DNA of 64,000 bases from Caballeronia sp. Lep1P3 (GCF_022879595.1 NZ_CP084265.1:2852001-2916000); one strand, 5' to 3'; positions 1 through 9,329 are shown, numbered from the stretch's first letter. Program-made: numbers and translations. The notes: generated by a model from the letters alone, not told the origin.

Positions 1-455
1 AGCGTCCAGCCCGCGGCGGTTGCGCCGCCCGGCACGAAGAACGAGCCGACGAGCAAGACAGCAGCGACCGGCAGGAGCCAGAAGCTGAAGTTGTTCATCC
101 GCGCGAACGCCATGTCCGATGCGCCGATCTGCAGCGGCACCATCCAGTTCGCGAAGCCGACGAACGCCGGCATGATCGCGCCGAACACCATGATGAGGCC
201 GTGCATGGTCGTCAGCTGATTGAAGAACTCGGGGCGCATGATCTGCAGGCCCGGTTCGAACAGCTCGGCCCGAATGCCGAGCGCCATCACGCCTCCGGAG
301 AGGAACATGATGAACGAGAACAGCAGGTACAGCGTACCGATGTCCTTGTGGTTGGTGGCGAAAAGCCACCGGCGCCAACCATGCGGCAACTCGTGCGCGT
401 GGTCGTCGTGCGCGTGGTCGTGACCCGCGACTACATCGTGTCCGATGCTAGACAT
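1..455 (-). CDS. ctaD: Cytochrome c oxidase subunit I (N-terminal part, runs off the window)
   Basis: Catalytic subunit of the aa3-type terminal oxidase in the inner membrane; the family oxidises cytochrome c and reduces oxygen. Only the first ~151 codons are present and the gene continues beyond base 1. The visible protein opens with a His/Asp-rich stretch, then the family segment WLFATNHKDIGTLYLLFS, the first transmembrane helices, and a TMHGLIMVF motif whose His is a heme a ligand in the family. The ATG has a good AGGAG site a few bases upstream. It follows the subunit II gene on the same strand after a gap of about 95 bases, as expected for a cox operon. Identification is secure; completeness cannot be judged. 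Confidence 0.97.
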   Translation of the reverse strand, partial: MSSIGHDVVAGHDHAHDDHAHELPHGWRRWLFATNHKDIGTLYLLFSFIMFLSGGVMALGIRAELFEPGLQIMRPEFFNQLTTMHGLIMVFGAIMPAFVGFANWMVPLQIGASDMAFARMNNFSFWLLPVAAVLLVGSFFVPGGATAAGWT

Positions 456-550
456 GACAATCATCTCCTAAAGCGAATACTCGGGGCACTTGGCTTCTCC
501 TACGTGCTTCTCCGTTGCTCGTCGAGCGAAGGAGAAGGACGCGAGACATG

Positions 551-2158
551 TCAAGCAGCCGGACTGATTTCCACGCGGCGTGCTTCCTTCGCATCCGTGC
601 CGCCCGTCACCGACTCGGGCTTTTTCAATACGATACGTTCTTCCGACACGCCCGCTGCCTTCAGCGCGTCGCGGACGGCTTGCGCGCGCTTCCTGGCAAG
701 GTCGGCGTTGAGGTCGGCGCCGCCCGTTGCATCCGTGAAGCCGGACAGCGCGATCTTCGCGTCCGGATGCGCCTTCACGTAGGCCGCGGCAGCTTGCACT
801 GCGTTGTTTGCGTCGGCGGGCAAGTCGCTCTTGCCCGTCTCGAAGTAGATGCTGGCCGGCAGCGGCGCGGCCTGGGCCGCTTGCCCCGCTTGCTCGCCCG
901 ATGCCGCCGCCGGCGCGCTCGCGTCAGCCGCACCCGATGCGCCCGCCGCGCCCGATGCCGCCTCGCCGCCCGCAGCCGCGGTGTGGTCGCCGCCTTCGGG
1001 CATCTTGCCGTTGCGCGCATCCGCGACCTGCTTCGGCTGGAGGATGTCGCCCGTGTGGTTGCCCCACGTGTTGCGCTCGTAAGTGATGACCGATGCGATC
1101 TCGACGTCGTTGAGCGTCGTCTGCCACGGCGGCATCGCGCCCTTGCCGTGCAGCACGATGTTGACGTGACCCGCGATAGGACCGTTCGCGACCTTGCTGC
1201 CGTCGAGCGCCGGGAACTGGCCCGCGCCCTTGCCCGTCGGCTGGTGGCAGACCGCGCAATTCGATGCGTAGATCTGCGCGCCGCGCGTCTTGAGTTCGTC
1301 CATCGTGTAAGTCTTGTTGGGATCGTCGGCGGAAGAAGCCATTTTCTTCTTCTGCGCGTCGACCCACTTCGCGTAGTCGTCGGCGGACAGCACTTCCACG
1401 ACGACCGGCATGTACGCATGCTCCTTGCCGCACAGTTCGGTACAGAAGCCGCGATACGTACCGACCTTCTCCGCCTTGAACCAGGTGTCGCGCACGAAGC
1501 CGGGAATCGCATCCTGCTTCACGCCGAACGCCGGCACGTACCACGAGTGAACGACGTCGTTCGCGGTGGTGATGACGCGGATTTTCTTGTCGACCGGCAC
1601 GACGAGCGGGTTATCGACTTCCTGCAGATACGTGTCCGAGATCGGCGTCTGGCCGTTCACCTGGCTGCGCGGCGTGGAAAGCGTCGAGAGGAAGCTGATG
1701 CCTTCGCCCGGGCCCTTCACGTAGTCGTAGCCCCATTTCCACTGGTATCCCGTTACCTTGACAGTGAGATCGGCGTTGGTCGTGTCCTTCATCGCGACGA
1801 CGGCTTTCGTTGCCGGCAGCGCCATCAGGATGACGATGATGAACGGCACGATCGTCCAGATGATTTCGACCGTGGTGCTTTCGTGGAAGTGCGCGGGCTT
1901 GAAACCCTTGGACTTGCGATGCTTCACCACCGAATAGAACATCACCCCGAACACGCCCAGAAAGATGACGGTACAGATGATGAGCATGAAGATATGGAGG
2001 CCGTAGAGCTCCTCGGCGATCTTCGTCACTGGCTGCTGGAAGTTGATTTCGTTCACAGCGGGACCGCCAGGACTGTCGTTGACCGCCAGGGCTACGCCGG
2101 CGTTGAGCAGTGCGCCTGCCGCCAGCACGCCCGAGAGGGCTCGCTTGATTGTTTTCAT
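551..2158 (-). CDS. ctaC: Cytochrome c oxidase subunit II with fused cytochrome c and OmpA-like domains
   Basis: CuA subunit that takes electrons from cytochrome c, here 535 residues where a plain subunit II has about 250-300. Order: signal peptide (1-25), two membrane helices (about 52-75 and 95-118), a cupredoxin domain with CuA ligands His204, Cys239, Cys243, His247 and Met250, a cytochrome c domain with CAVCH (301-305) and a likely axial Met342, an Ala/Gly-rich linker (about 390-435), and an OmpA-like domain (about 436-535) with GFTDATGG, a following LARKRAQAV helix and RRVEI. The start at 2158 is preferred over an ATG 24 bases upstream because it follows AAGGA and begins a clean signal peptide. 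The OmpA domain suggests anchoring to peptidoglycan; that is inference. Confidence 0.96.
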   Translation of the reverse strand: MKTIKRALSGVLAAGALLNAGVALAVNDSPGGPAVNEINFQQPVTKIAEELYGLHIFMLIICTVIFLGVFGVMFYSVVKHRKSKGFKPAHFHESTTVEIIWTIVPFIIVILMALPATKAVVAMKDTTNADLTVKVTGYQWKWGYDYVKGPGEGISFLSTLSTPRSQVNGQTPISDTYLQEVDNPLVVPVDKKIRVITTANDVVHSWYVPAFGVKQDAIPGFVRDTWFKAEKVGTYRGFCTELCGKEHAYMPVVVEVLSADDYAKWVDAQKKKMASSADDPNKTYTMDELKTRGAQIYASNCAVCHQPTGKGAGQFPALDGSKVANGPIAGHVNIVLHGKGAMPPWQTTLNDVEIASVITYERNTWGNHTGDILQPKQVADARNGKMPEGGDHTAAAGGEAASGAAGASGAADASAPAAASGEQAGQAAQAAPLPASIYFETGKSDLPADANNAVQAAAAYVKAHPDAKIALSGFTDATGGADLNADLARKRAQAVRDALKAAGVSEERIVLKKPESVTGGTDAKEARRVEISPAA

Positions 2159-2232
2159 AGCATCCTTACCCAAAATTTCCATTCAAACCCTCGACCCCCG
2201 TTGCGCATCGCGCCTGCCACGCCAGTTCCTCG

Positions 2233-2709
2233 TCAAGCGAGGCGTCTCAGTGACGCCTGCAGTTCGGCAGCGAATTGTCTGCGACGATGCTGTGCAAGGT
2301 GTTGTCCGACTTTTACCGACTGGCCGCGCGCAACGATCGTAAGCGGCTCTCTCGGCGTCGCGCCCGTTTCGATCCGCACCCAGCGCGGATTGAACTCGAA
2401 CTGCGTCAATGTTTCGGCGTTCATCTGCTCGATCAACAACCGGTTCTGATACAGCCGGATTCGCTCGTAGTCGACCGCGTGCCGCGCATGGATCAGAAAC
2501 GCGACGGCCACGACCGTCAGCTCGACTCCGGTGAACGGCAGCACCAGCCAGGCGCCATTCAGGAAAAGCGGCGTCGCGATGCCCAGCGAAAACAGCGCAA
2601 GCGACGCATAGAAGCCCATGAACTGACGCGGCGACACCGAGCAGTTGCGTTTCATCAGCCAGTCCTTGATGACCGGCTCGGACTCCGTCAGCGTCTGGCT
2701 GACCTGCAT
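2233..2709 (-). CDS. DUF2244 family integral membrane protein
   Basis: Small protein of 158 residues. It has a polar N-terminus, two closely spaced hydrophobic helices (about residues 30-75) and a C-terminal domain with the DUF2244 hallmark FNPRWVRIE. The family is found beside cytochrome oxidase genes in proteobacteria but its molecular role is not established. It lies 74 bases upstream of ctaC on the same strand and is probably the first gene of the cox transcript. The start at 2709 is chosen because GGAGG lies five bases upstream; two further in-frame ATGs upstream lack such a site. A role in oxidase assembly is a guess from position only. Confidence 0.85.
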   Translation of the reverse strand: MQVSQTLTESEPVIKDWLMKRNCSVSPRQFMGFYASLALFSLGIATPLFLNGAWLVLPFTGVELTVVAVAFLIHARHAVDYERIRLYQNRLLIEQMNAETLTQFEFNPRWVRIETGATPREPLTIVARGQSVKVGQHLAQHRRRQFAAELQASLRRLA

Positions 2710-2796
2710 CGCCGCCTCCATCAATCCGCACACGCAATTCACACTTTTGCTCGGATTTCGCCCAAATTTGTGTCAGTCCGGGCGACAAACTGACGC

Positions 2797-2825
2797 ATTA
2801 TAGGCGGGTTGGGTGGCATCCACAA
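2797..2825 (-). promoter_or_regulatory. Predicted sigma-70 promoter for the DUF2244-ctaC-ctaD operon
   Basis: On the minus strand a perfect TATAAT (-10) lies 17 bases downstream of TTGTGG (-35, matching the first three consensus bases). Transcription would begin about 90 bases upstream of the DUF2244 start codon. No other minus-strand candidate was as good in this gap. Confidence 0.6.
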
Positions 2826-2990
2826 GCAAGGGTCCAAACGTCGCAAAGCCAAGCGGCACAAGCCTCTGCGCCCAATTGACGCACCTTTTCGCGCATGTTC
2901 GGCACGCAAATTCATGACATAACACGCGCCCTCTTTACCCCTTTCGCGATTCGCGTCTCCAGCCCTTCACCGGCTTCATTGCCGGCTCCT

Positions 2991-3971
2991 CTACCGGTTC
3001 TTTCTCGGGCCGCGTCCGATATCTTCCAGCCGCACGATTCCGTGTCCCTCGGCATCCGTGCGCGGCACCGCCTTCCACGCGTGGCCATAAATGATTTCGA
3101 AGGTCAGCGGGATCGTGCCGTCGTCGCGGCGCAGCGCTTCGAGCGCCCGATGCACCGCGCCGCGCACCGCTTGCGCGTCCGCACGGGCGCCACGCGGTTC
3201 GCGCTCGAACGGATACGTGCCCCAGCGCGTGACATCCGCAAGCAGCGATTCCGGCGAGCGATACGTAATGGTCAGCACTTCCTGATCCATCACCGGAATT
3301 TCGAAGCCGCTTTCGACGAGCATGTCGCCGAGATCGTGCATATCGACGAAATCGATGGTGTGCGGCATCAACTGCAAGCCCAGCGTGCGCTCGGCTTCGC
3401 GGTAGGCCGCGGCCAGCTCGCGCAGCGTGTCGGGGCCGAACGTGCTGAACATCAGCAGGCCGTTCACCTTGAGCACGCGCTGCCATTCCGGAAAGACGAG
3501 ATCGGGCCGCGAATGCCAGTGCAGCGCGAGATTCGACCACAGCAATTCGAATGCAGCCGATGCGAACGGCAGCGCCGAAAAATCCGCCTGCGCGAGTTGC
3601 GGCCCGCGCGCACCGAACGCCTTCGCCAGCGTCGCGGGCAAAAAGCGCCGCCAGCCGGCGCCGGCTTCGCCTTCGGCGGCTTCGGCGTCGCGGGCGCGCG
3701 CGAGCATCGCCCCCGAAATATCGACGCCGAGCACCGACGCCTCCGGAAACCTCTCCCGCAGGCGCGCGAGGTCCGCGCCCTGCCCGCATGCCGCATCGAG
3801 GACGCGCGCGGGCGTCACCTTGATGTATTCGAGACGCTCGCGCATGCGGTCCGCGATCTCGCGCGGCAGGAACGCGACTTCGTCGAATGCGGCGGCGCGA
3901 CGGTCGAAGATCTCGCGCAGACGGCGCGGATCATAGGCCGGTCGGCCAGTTTTGGAAGACGTTGGGGACAT
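2991..3971 (-). CDS. bioC: BioC-like SAM-dependent methyltransferase
   Basis: Class I methyltransferase of 326 residues resembling malonyl-ACP O-methyltransferase, which starts biotin synthesis by methylating malonyl-ACP. Visible features are the SAM-binding glycine loop LDAACGQGADL (about residues 58-68), the acidic residue after strand 2 in LGVDIS, LLWSNLALHW typical of BioC proteins, and VNGLLMFSTFGPDTL. The start MSPTSSKTG is chosen over a longer arginine-rich extension that looks non-coding. It diverges from comF across 105 bases. No other biotin synthesis gene is adjacent, although a biotin ligase lies about 39 kb away. BioC is the best assignment, but a generic methyltransferase is not excluded. 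Confidence 0.78.
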   Translation of the reverse strand: MSPTSSKTGRPAYDPRRLREIFDRRAAAFDEVAFLPREIADRMRERLEYIKVTPARVLDAACGQGADLARLRERFPEASVLGVDISGAMLARARDAEAAEGEAGAGWRRFLPATLAKAFGARGPQLAQADFSALPFASAAFELLWSNLALHWHSRPDLVFPEWQRVLKVNGLLMFSTFGPDTLRELAAAYREAERTLGLQLMPHTIDFVDMHDLGDMLVESGFEIPVMDQEVLTITYRSPESLLADVTRWGTYPFEREPRGARADAQAVRGAVHRALEALRRDDGTIPLTFEIIYGHAWKAVPRTDAEGHGIVRLEDIGRGPRKNR

Positions 3972-4076
3972 GACGGTCTGTTCGCGAAGAGTGCGAAGTA
4001 TACTCGGTCGTCTCGAAATGGGCCGGCGCAACCGGCGCACGCGCCAACGCTTCCGACCTCTCACTCGTCTTCAGCC

Positions 4077-4850
4077 ATGACCGCCTTCGGCCACTTTTTG
4101 CAGTTTTCCGCGCGCGCTCGCGGGCTGGCCGGCATGGCAATGCGCGCGCTCGACATCGCGCTGCCGAATCAGTGCGCGCTGTGCGGCAACGTGTCGCAGC
4201 ACTTGCTGTGCGCCGGCTGCGACGCCCACTACTGGAACGAGCCGCGTTTCCGATGCGCGACGTGCGCGATGCCGCTCGCGCCGCAGTACGTGCGGCGCGA
4301 GCGCGAGGACGCGCGCGTGCACTGCGCGGCCTGCCTCGAAGACCCGCCCGCGTTCAACGACACGCTCGCCATCGCCGACTACCGCGCGCCGCTCGATACA
4401 CTCGCGGTCGAGCTGAAGTTCCGCGCACGCCTCGCGGCCGGCGCCGAATTCGCGCGCCATCTGCACGCGCGCTTCGAAGACAGCGCCCTGCCGATGCCCG
4501 ACGTCATCGCGCCCGTGCCGCTTTCGCGCAAGCGGCTCCTTTCGCGCGGCTACAACCAGGCGTGGGCGATCGCGCGTCCGCTCGCGCGGCGGCTTCGCGT
4601 GCGCGCCGACGCCGCGCTCGTCACGCGCGCGGTGCATACGGCGCCGCAGTCGCGGCTCGATGTCGATACGCGCAGGCGCAATGTCGCGTCGGCGTTCGTC
4701 GTGAAGCGCGACGTGCGCGGCAAGCACGTCGGCATCGTCGACGATGTCATGACCTCCGGCGCGACGCTCGATGCCCTCGCGCGCACGCTCAAGCTCGCGG
4801 GCGCGCGGCGCGTCACGAACTTCGTCGCGCTGCGTACCCCGAAAGATTAA
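4077..4850 (+). CDS. comF: ComF family protein (phosphoribosyltransferase-like)
   Basis: ComF/GntX family protein of 257 residues, required for DNA uptake in naturally competent relatives and otherwise of unclear function. It has N-terminal zinc-finger-like cysteine pairs (CALC, CAGC, CATC, CAAC, about residues 33-95) and a C-terminal phosphoribosyltransferase fold with GIVDDVMTSGATL, the PRPP-binding loop. The start is the ATG beginning MTAFGHFLQF; the reading frame is open far upstream but that part is antisense to the methyltransferase gene. The gap to trmL downstream is 27 bases, so the two are probably co-transcribed. comM, another competence-linked gene, lies 15 kb away. Confidence 0.93.
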   Translation: MTAFGHFLQFSARARGLAGMAMRALDIALPNQCALCGNVSQHLLCAGCDAHYWNEPRFRCATCAMPLAPQYVRREREDARVHCAACLEDPPAFNDTLAIADYRAPLDTLAVELKFRARLAAGAEFARHLHARFEDSALPMPDVIAPVPLSRKRLLSRGYNQAWAIARPLARRLRVRADAALVTRAVHTAPQSRLDVDTRRRNVASAFVVKRDVRGKHVGIVDDVMTSGATLDALARTLKLAGARRVTNFVALRTPKD

Positions 4851-4877
4851 CCACGTCAGTCAGAAAGACCGTCATCC

Positions 4878-5348
4878 ATGTTCAACGTCGTATTGGTCGA
4901 ACCCGAAATCCCGCCGAATACCGGCAATGTCATCCGCCTGTGCGCGAACACGGGCGCGCGGCTGCATCTGATCGAGCCGCTCGGTTTTCCGCTCGACGAC
5001 GCGAAGATGCGCCGCGCCGGTCTCGACTATCACGAGTACGCCGAAATGACCGTGCATGCCAACTGGGATGCGTTCGTCGCGAAGGAAGCGCCCGACGCGG
5101 CGCGCATGTTCGCGTTCACGACGCGCGGCTCGACGCCGTTCTTCGACCATGCGTTTCGGCCCGGCGACTGGTTCGTGTTCGGCGCGGAAACGCGCGGCCT
5201 GGCGCCCGACGTGCTGGAACGCTTTCCGACAGAACAGCGCGTGCGTCTGCCGATGCGTCCCGGCAATCGGAGCCTGAATCTGTCGAATACGGTGGCAATC
5301 GTGACGTTCGAAGCGTGGCGTCAGTCGGGCTTCGAAGGCGGCGCCTGA
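4878..5348 (+). CDS. trmL: tRNA (cytidine/uridine-34-2'-O-)-methyltransferase TrmL
   Basis: SPOUT-class methyltransferase of 156 residues, the usual family length, which 2'-O-methylates the wobble base of tRNA-Leu species. The N-terminal [20 protein letters not shown] and the knot region FGAETRGL followed by [16 protein letters not shown] are diagnostic. It lies 27 bases after comF. Its last 28 bases overlap the 3' end of the converging macrodomain gene on the other strand, so the two transcripts would be complementary at their ends. Confidence 0.96.
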   Translation: MFNVVLVEPEIPPNTGNVIRLCANTGARLHLIEPLGFPLDDAKMRRAGLDYHEYAEMTVHANWDAFVAKEAPDAARMFAFTTRGSTPFFDHAFRPGDWFVFGAETRGLAPDVLERFPTEQRVRLPMRPGNRSLNLSNTVAIVTFEAWRQSGFEGGA

Positions 5349-5851
5349 GCAGCGAGTTCGGCGCGGTAGCGCGCGAGCATGTCGTCGCTAAAGCACGCGA
5401 AGATCACATGCTCGATGAAAGGCGCGGCGTGAAGCGCGCCGATGACGGTCGATACCGCGATCTTCACCGCGTCGTCGACGGGAAAGCGATAAATGCCGCA
5501 ACTGATCGCCGGGAACGCGATCGACGTGCAGCCGGCTTCCTGCGCGAGTTCGAGCGAGCGCCGGTAGCAGCGCGCGAGCAATTGCGCTTCGTTGCGCTTG
5601 CCCCCGCCCCATCGCGGGCCGACCGCGTGGATCACATGCTTCGCGGGAAGACCGTGGCCGCCGGTGATTTTCGCGTCGCCGGTTTCGCAGCCGCCGAGCG
5701 TCTCGCATTCGCGCAGCAGACCTTTGCCCGCTCTGCGATGAATCGCGCCGTCGACACCGCCGCCGCCGAGCAGCGACTTGTTCGCCGCATTCACGATGGC
5801 GTCCACTTCGAGCGTGGTGATATCGGCACGTCGCGCTTCGAGCTTCGCCAT
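5321..5851 (-). CDS. ymdB: Macrodomain protein, probable O-acetyl-ADP-ribose deacetylase
   Basis: Stand-alone macrodomain of 176 residues. It contains [23 protein letters not shown] (about residues 17-39), the ADP-ribose-binding segment of MacroD/YmdB proteins with the conserved Asn pair and glycine run, then [21 protein letters not shown] and a second loop [14 protein letters not shown]. The family hydrolyses O-acetyl-ADP-ribose and removes ADP-ribose from proteins; E. coli YmdB also modulates RNase III. It starts 25 bases after gpsA on the same strand and may be the last gene of that operon. Confidence 0.93.
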   Translation of the reverse strand: MAKLEARRADITTLEVDAIVNAANKSLLGGGGVDGAIHRRAGKGLLRECETLGGCETGDAKITGGHGLPAKHVIHAVGPRWGGGKRNEAQLLARCYRRSLELAQEAGCTSIAFPAISCGIYRFPVDDAVKIAVSTVIGALHAAPFIEHVIFACFSDDMLARYRAELAAQAPPSKPD

Positions 5852-5876
5852 CCCGCACCTCGTGGAAGATGTCGCG

Positions 5877-6875
5877 CTATTCGGCCTTCGCGTCGCGGCT
5901 GAGCAGCGCCTGCACCGCGTCGCGCGGCGTGACGTTCTCGAAGAGCACGCGGCATACCGCGTGAGTGATGGGCATGTCGATCCCGCGCGACTGCGCGAGC
6001 GACAGCACCGCGCGCGCGCAGCGCACGCCTTCGGCCACGTGACCGAGCGCCGCGAGAATCTCGTCGAGCGTGCGGCCGCTCGCGAGTTGCACGCCGACCG
6101 TGCGATTGCGCGAAAGATCGCCGGTGGCGGTGAGAATCAGATCGCCGAGGCCGGTGAGACCGGTGAACGTTTCCGCGCGCCCACCGAGCGCGACGCCGAG
6201 CCGCGACATTTCCGCGAGCCCGCGCGTGATGAGCGCCGCGCGCGCGTTCAGCCCGAGGCCGAGGCCGTCGGAGATGCCGGTGGCGATCGCGAGGACGTTC
6301 TTCACCGCGCCGCCCACTTCCACGCCGATGACGTCGTCGCCGGTATAGATGCGCATGGCGCCGTGATGGAACGCCGCGACGGTCCGCGCGCACAATTGCG
6401 CCGATGCGCTCGCCACCGTCAGCGCGACCGGCAAGCGCTGCCCCACTTCGCGCGCGAAGCTCGGCCCCGAAAGCGTGCCGTTGCTGCGATGCTCGGGCAG
6501 TTGCTCCGCGACGACCTGGTTCGGCAGACATTGCGTGTCCGCCTCGAAGCCTTTGCATAGCCAGACGATGTTCGCGGGAACGACGCCCGCTTGCCGCATC
6601 GCGCCGCAGAGCGAGCGCAGGCCCGCGACGGGCGCAGCGACGACGCAGAGCGCATCGGATGCGGCGGCATGCGCGAGCGCGCTGTCGAAGTCGGCCTGAA
6701 AAGCGAGCGCGCGCGGCAGTGCGACGCCCGCCAGATAGCGCGTGTTTTCGTGCGTTCGGGAGAGGGATTCGATGAGCGCGGCGTCGCGCGCCCAGAGCAT
6801 CGTGTCGTGCCGCGCCGCGAGGTGGCCCGCGAGTGCGGTGCCCCACGCGCCGGCGCCGAGAACGGCTACTTTCAT
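5877..6875 (-). CDS. gpsA: Glycerol-3-phosphate dehydrogenase [NAD(P)+]
   Basis: Cytosolic enzyme that reduces dihydroxyacetone phosphate to sn-glycerol 3-phosphate for phospholipid synthesis. Its 332 residues match the family. The N-terminal Rossmann motif is [10 protein letters not shown] (about 7-16), GPSFAREVG lies mid-protein, and the catalytic and substrate loop follows in [20 protein letters not shown]. It lies 41 bases downstream of secB; the grxC-secB-gpsA order is common in proteobacteria. Confidence 0.97.
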   Translation of the reverse strand: MKVAVLGAGAWGTALAGHLAARHDTMLWARDAALIESLSRTHENTRYLAGVALPRALAFQADFDSALAHAAASDALCVVAAPVAGLRSLCGAMRQAGVVPANIVWLCKGFEADTQCLPNQVVAEQLPEHRSNGTLSGPSFAREVGQRLPVALTVASASAQLCARTVAAFHHGAMRIYTGDDVIGVEVGGAVKNVLAIATGISDGLGLGLNARAALITRGLAEMSRLGVALGGRAETFTGLTGLGDLILTATGDLSRNRTVGVQLASGRTLDEILAALGHVAEGVRCARAVLSLAQSRGIDMPITHAVCRVLFENVTPRDAVQALLSRDAKAE

Positions 6876-6916
6876 GCTCGGCTCCGGTTCGGCAGAGTCA
6901 GTTCAGCGCGTGACGC

Positions 6917-7387
6917 TCAGTGCGTCGCGCCGTTTGCCGTGCCTTCCTGCGCGCTCGCGAGTTGCGCGATGCGCTGCTCGTACAGCGCCTGGAAGTTGAT
7001 CTCGGCGAGGTGAATCGGCGGGAAGCCCGCGCGCGTGATCGCGTCGGCGATATTCGAGCGCAGATACGGGAACAGAATGGTCGGGCATGCGATGCCGACG
7101 AGCGGATCGATCTGTTCGGCCGGGATGTTGCGAATGTCGAAGATGCCTGCCTGCTTCGCTTCGATCAGGAACGCGACCTTGTCGACGACCTTCGCCGTGA
7201 CCGTGCCCGTCACCAGCACTTCGAAGACGCTTTCCGCGAGACGGTCCGCCTTCACGTCGACTTCGACCTCAACCGAGGGCATTTCCTGTTCGAGGAAAAT
7301 CGCGGGCGAGTTCGGCTGCTCGAGCGACATATCCTTCAGGTAAATGCGCTGGATGTTGAAAAACGGCTGGTTGTTCTCGTCGGACAT
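6917..7387 (-). CDS. secB: Protein-export chaperone SecB
   Basis: Cytosolic tetrameric chaperone that keeps preproteins unfolded and hands them to SecA. The protein has 156 residues and shows [20 protein letters not shown] near the N-terminus and [11 protein letters not shown] and [19 protein letters not shown] further on, all family hallmarks. It sits between grxC and gpsA on the same strand. The 56-base gap from grxC holds a compact hairpin. Confidence 0.98.
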   Translation of the reverse strand: MSDENNQPFFNIQRIYLKDMSLEQPNSPAIFLEQEMPSVEVEVDVKADRLAESVFEVLVTGTVTAKVVDKVAFLIEAKQAGIFDIRNIPAEQIDPLVGIACPTILFPYLRSNIADAITRAGFPPIHLAEINFQALYEQRIAQLASAQEGTANGATH

Positions 7388-7410
7388 AGTGATTTCCTAG
7401 TGATTCGAAT

Positions 7411-7429
7411 GCCCGGCGCCAAGCCGGGC
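7411..7429 (-). other. Intercistronic hairpin between grxC and secB
   Basis: Perfect 7-base inverted repeat GCCCGGC/GCCGGGC with a 5-base loop in the short gap between two co-oriented genes. It has no T run on either side, so it is more likely an mRNA processing or stability element, or a weak attenuator, than a full terminator. Confidence 0.5.
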
Positions 7430-7443
7430 AGCGTGTGGTGTTG

Positions 7444-7704
7444 TCAGGCCGACTCGAGCAGCGGCACGAGACCGCCCTTGCGGTCGAGCGCCGAAAGATC
7501 GTCGTAACCGCCGACGTGCGTATCGCCGATATAAACCTGCGGCACCGTGCGGCGCCCCGTGCGCGACATCATTTCCTCACGACGGCCCGGTTCGCGATCG
7601 ATCAGCACCTTCTCGATCGTTTCGACCCCGCGGGACTTTAAAAGACGTTCGGCCATCTGGCAATACGGGCACACTTGCGTGCTGTACATGACGACTTTTT
7701 TCAC
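7444..7704 (-). CDS. grxC: Glutaredoxin 3
   Basis: Small dithiol oxidoreductase of 86 residues with the CPYC active site (residues 12-15), VPQVYIGDTHVGGYDDL with the cis-Pro region, and a C-terminal helix ending in LLESA. It uses glutathione to reduce protein and mixed disulfides; the glutathione synthesis genes lie 7-9 kb away. The start is a GTG whose last two bases share GTGA with the TGA of the upstream rhodanese gene, implying translational coupling. Confidence 0.96.
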   Translation of the reverse strand: MKKVVMYSTQVCPYCQMAERLLKSRGVETIEKVLIDREPGRREEMMSRTGRRTVPQVYIGDTHVGGYDDLSALDRKGGLVPLLESA

Positions 7705-8126
7705 TTGACGGCTCCTTGTTTCACGACCGGCATTCCTGCCTTCTGCCAGGCATCGACCCCGCCTTGCAAGACATGGACCTCAGCGTAGCCAGCTTCGGAG
7801 ACGGCACGGCTGGCGCGCTGCGATTGCTGTCCGGTCTGACAAACGAGCACGACCGGATTGCTCTTATTCTTCGCGATCTGGCCGATTTTTGCTTGAAGCT
7901 CCGCCGCCTCGATATTGCGCGCCGACGGCAAATGTCCCTTCGCGAATTCGCCGGCGGGCCGCAGATCGACGATGACGGCGTTGCGCCGGTTGATGAGCGT
8001 GGTGGCTTCGGCTGCGGAAATGCCGCCGCGGCCGCGCCGCGCGATGACGGGCCAGAGCAGCAGCGCGCCGGAGACGAGCGCGATGACGATGAGTGCGAGA
8101 TTCGTGTAATCGGTGAAAAACTTCAC
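7701..8126 (-). CDS. Membrane-anchored rhodanese-like sulfurtransferase
   Basis: 141 residues: an N-terminal transmembrane anchor (about 9-28), a short basic linker and one rhodanese domain with VIVDLRPAGEFAKGHLPSARNI and the active-site loop VCQTGQQSQRA (Cys96). Such proteins, like E. coli YibN, precede grxC-secB in many proteobacteria; the physiological sulfur acceptor is unknown. It begins with GTG and heads the minus-strand operon rhodanese-grxC-secB-gpsA-macrodomain. It diverges from gpmA across 195 bases. Confidence 0.9.
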   Translation of the reverse strand: MKFFTDYTNLALIVIALVSGALLLWPVIARRGRGGISAAEATTLINRRNAVIVDLRPAGEFAKGHLPSARNIEAAELQAKIGQIAKNKSNPVVLVCQTGQQSQRASRAVSEAGYAEVHVLQGGVDAWQKAGMPVVKQGAVK

Positions 8127-8321
8127 GTCTAGGGCCGCCGAAAGGTAGAGAAAAAGGAAGGAAGGAAAATGAGGGCAATCGGGGCATTATAAAATAACCG
8201 TTTCCCGCGATGGCCTATGCCGTTCGGCCGATGGCGGCACTCCGCGCGCGAGGGCAGGATGACGGAGTGCGGTCGGCGCGAGTCGCGCGCACCCGTTTTT
8301 CAACTGACCGACCTATCAAAC

Positions 8322-9068
8322 ATGTACAAGCTAGTGCTCATCCGCCACGGCGAATCGACGTGGAACAAGGAAAACCGGTTCACGGGCTGGGTCGATGTGG
8401 ACCTGACCGAACAGGGCAACCGCGAGGCGCGTCAGGCGGGCGTGCTGCTGCGCGAGGCGGGCTACACGTTCGACATCGCGTACACGTCGGTGCTCAAGCG
8501 CGCCATTCGCACGCTCTGGCATGTGCAGGACGAGATGGACCTGATGTACATCCCGGTCGTTCATTCGTGGCGTCTGAACGAGCGTCACTACGGCGCGCTC
8601 GCTGGTCTGAACAAGGCCGAAACCGCGAAGAAGTACGGCGACGAGCAGGTTCTGATCTGGCGCCGCAGTTACGACACGCCGCCGCCCGCGCTCGATCCCA
8701 GCGATGAGCGCGCGTCGTTCAACGATCCGCGCTACGCGAAGGTCCCGCGCGAGCAATTGCCGCTCACCGAATGCCTGAAGGACACCGTCGCGCGCGTGCT
8801 GCCGGTGTGGAACGAGTCCATCGCGCCGGCCATCAAGGCGGGCAAGCAGGTGCTGATCGCCGCGCACGGCAATTCCATGCGCGCGCTCGTCAAGTATCTG
8901 GACGAGATTTCCGACGCGGACATCGTCGGGCTGAACATCCCGAATGGCGTGCCGCTCGTGTACGAACTCGACGAAAACCTGAAGCCGATCAAGCATTACT
9001 ACCTGGGCGACGCGCAAGCCATCGCAGCGGCTCAGGCCGCAGTCGCGAAGCAGGGCAAAGCGGGCTGA
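8322..9068 (+). CDS. gpmA: 2,3-bisphosphoglycerate-dependent phosphoglycerate mutase
   Basis: Glycolytic enzyme interconverting 3- and 2-phosphoglycerate through a phosphohistidine. Its 248 residues fit the family. It begins [12 protein letters not shown] with the catalytic His in RHG, continues [15 protein letters not shown], and carries the second catalytic His in [15 protein letters not shown]. The start follows the family; the frame is open 35 codons further upstream, but that part has no family similarity. Downstream lie ctpA and moeB in the usual Burkholderiaceae order. Confidence 0.98.
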   Translation: MYKLVLIRHGESTWNKENRFTGWVDVDLTEQGNREARQAGVLLREAGYTFDIAYTSVLKRAIRTLWHVQDEMDLMYIPVVHSWRLNERHYGALAGLNKAETAKKYGDEQVLIWRRSYDTPPPALDPSDERASFNDPRYAKVPREQLPLTECLKDTVARVLPVWNESIAPAIKAGKQVLIAAHGNSMRALVKYLDEISDADIVGLNIPNGVPLVYELDENLKPIKHYYLGDAQAIAAAQAAVAKQGKAG

Positions 9069-9098
9069 CCGGCCTGCCCGAGTCGCGGATCGCACGTT

Positions 9099-9125
9099 GA
9101 CGGGCGTCGCATCGCGGCGCCCGTC
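9099..9125 (+). terminator. Hairpin after gpmA, possible terminator without T run
   Basis: 8-base perfect inverted repeat GACGGGCG/CGCCCGTC with an 11-base loop, 30 bases after the gpmA stop. No T run follows, so intrinsic termination is doubtful; it may protect the mRNA 3' end. Confidence 0.4.
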
Positions 9126-9329
9126 GCACATTCGCGGTCGTCGAAATGACGCCCGCCTGACCGCGCGCGGTCGCCGTCGACAAACGCGCGCGCCGGCGTC
9201 CCGCAGCGAACGTTGGCGCGCGCCAAGGCACCGGGCATTTAAGTTGCGCTTAAGTCGCCTTTAGGGGCGAGCGGGTATACTGGCCCGTCACCCACGATGC
9301 AGCTCATTCGATTCCGAACGCACTCCTCT

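Noticed and set aside
515..2449. 644-codon open frame on the plus strand opposite ctaC
   Set aside because: It is antisense to a secure gene; its translation is rich in Arg, His, Asp and Leu with no family pattern, as expected of a mirror frame in GC-rich DNA.
2895..4850. Apparent 651-residue protein ending in ComF
   Set aside because: The first 394 codons are antisense to the BioC-like gene; the ComF family starts at 4077.
5321..5348. Overlap of trmL and macrodomain 3' ends as a sign of misannotation
   Set aside because: Both proteins have their normal family length and C-termini, so the 28-base convergent overlap appears real.
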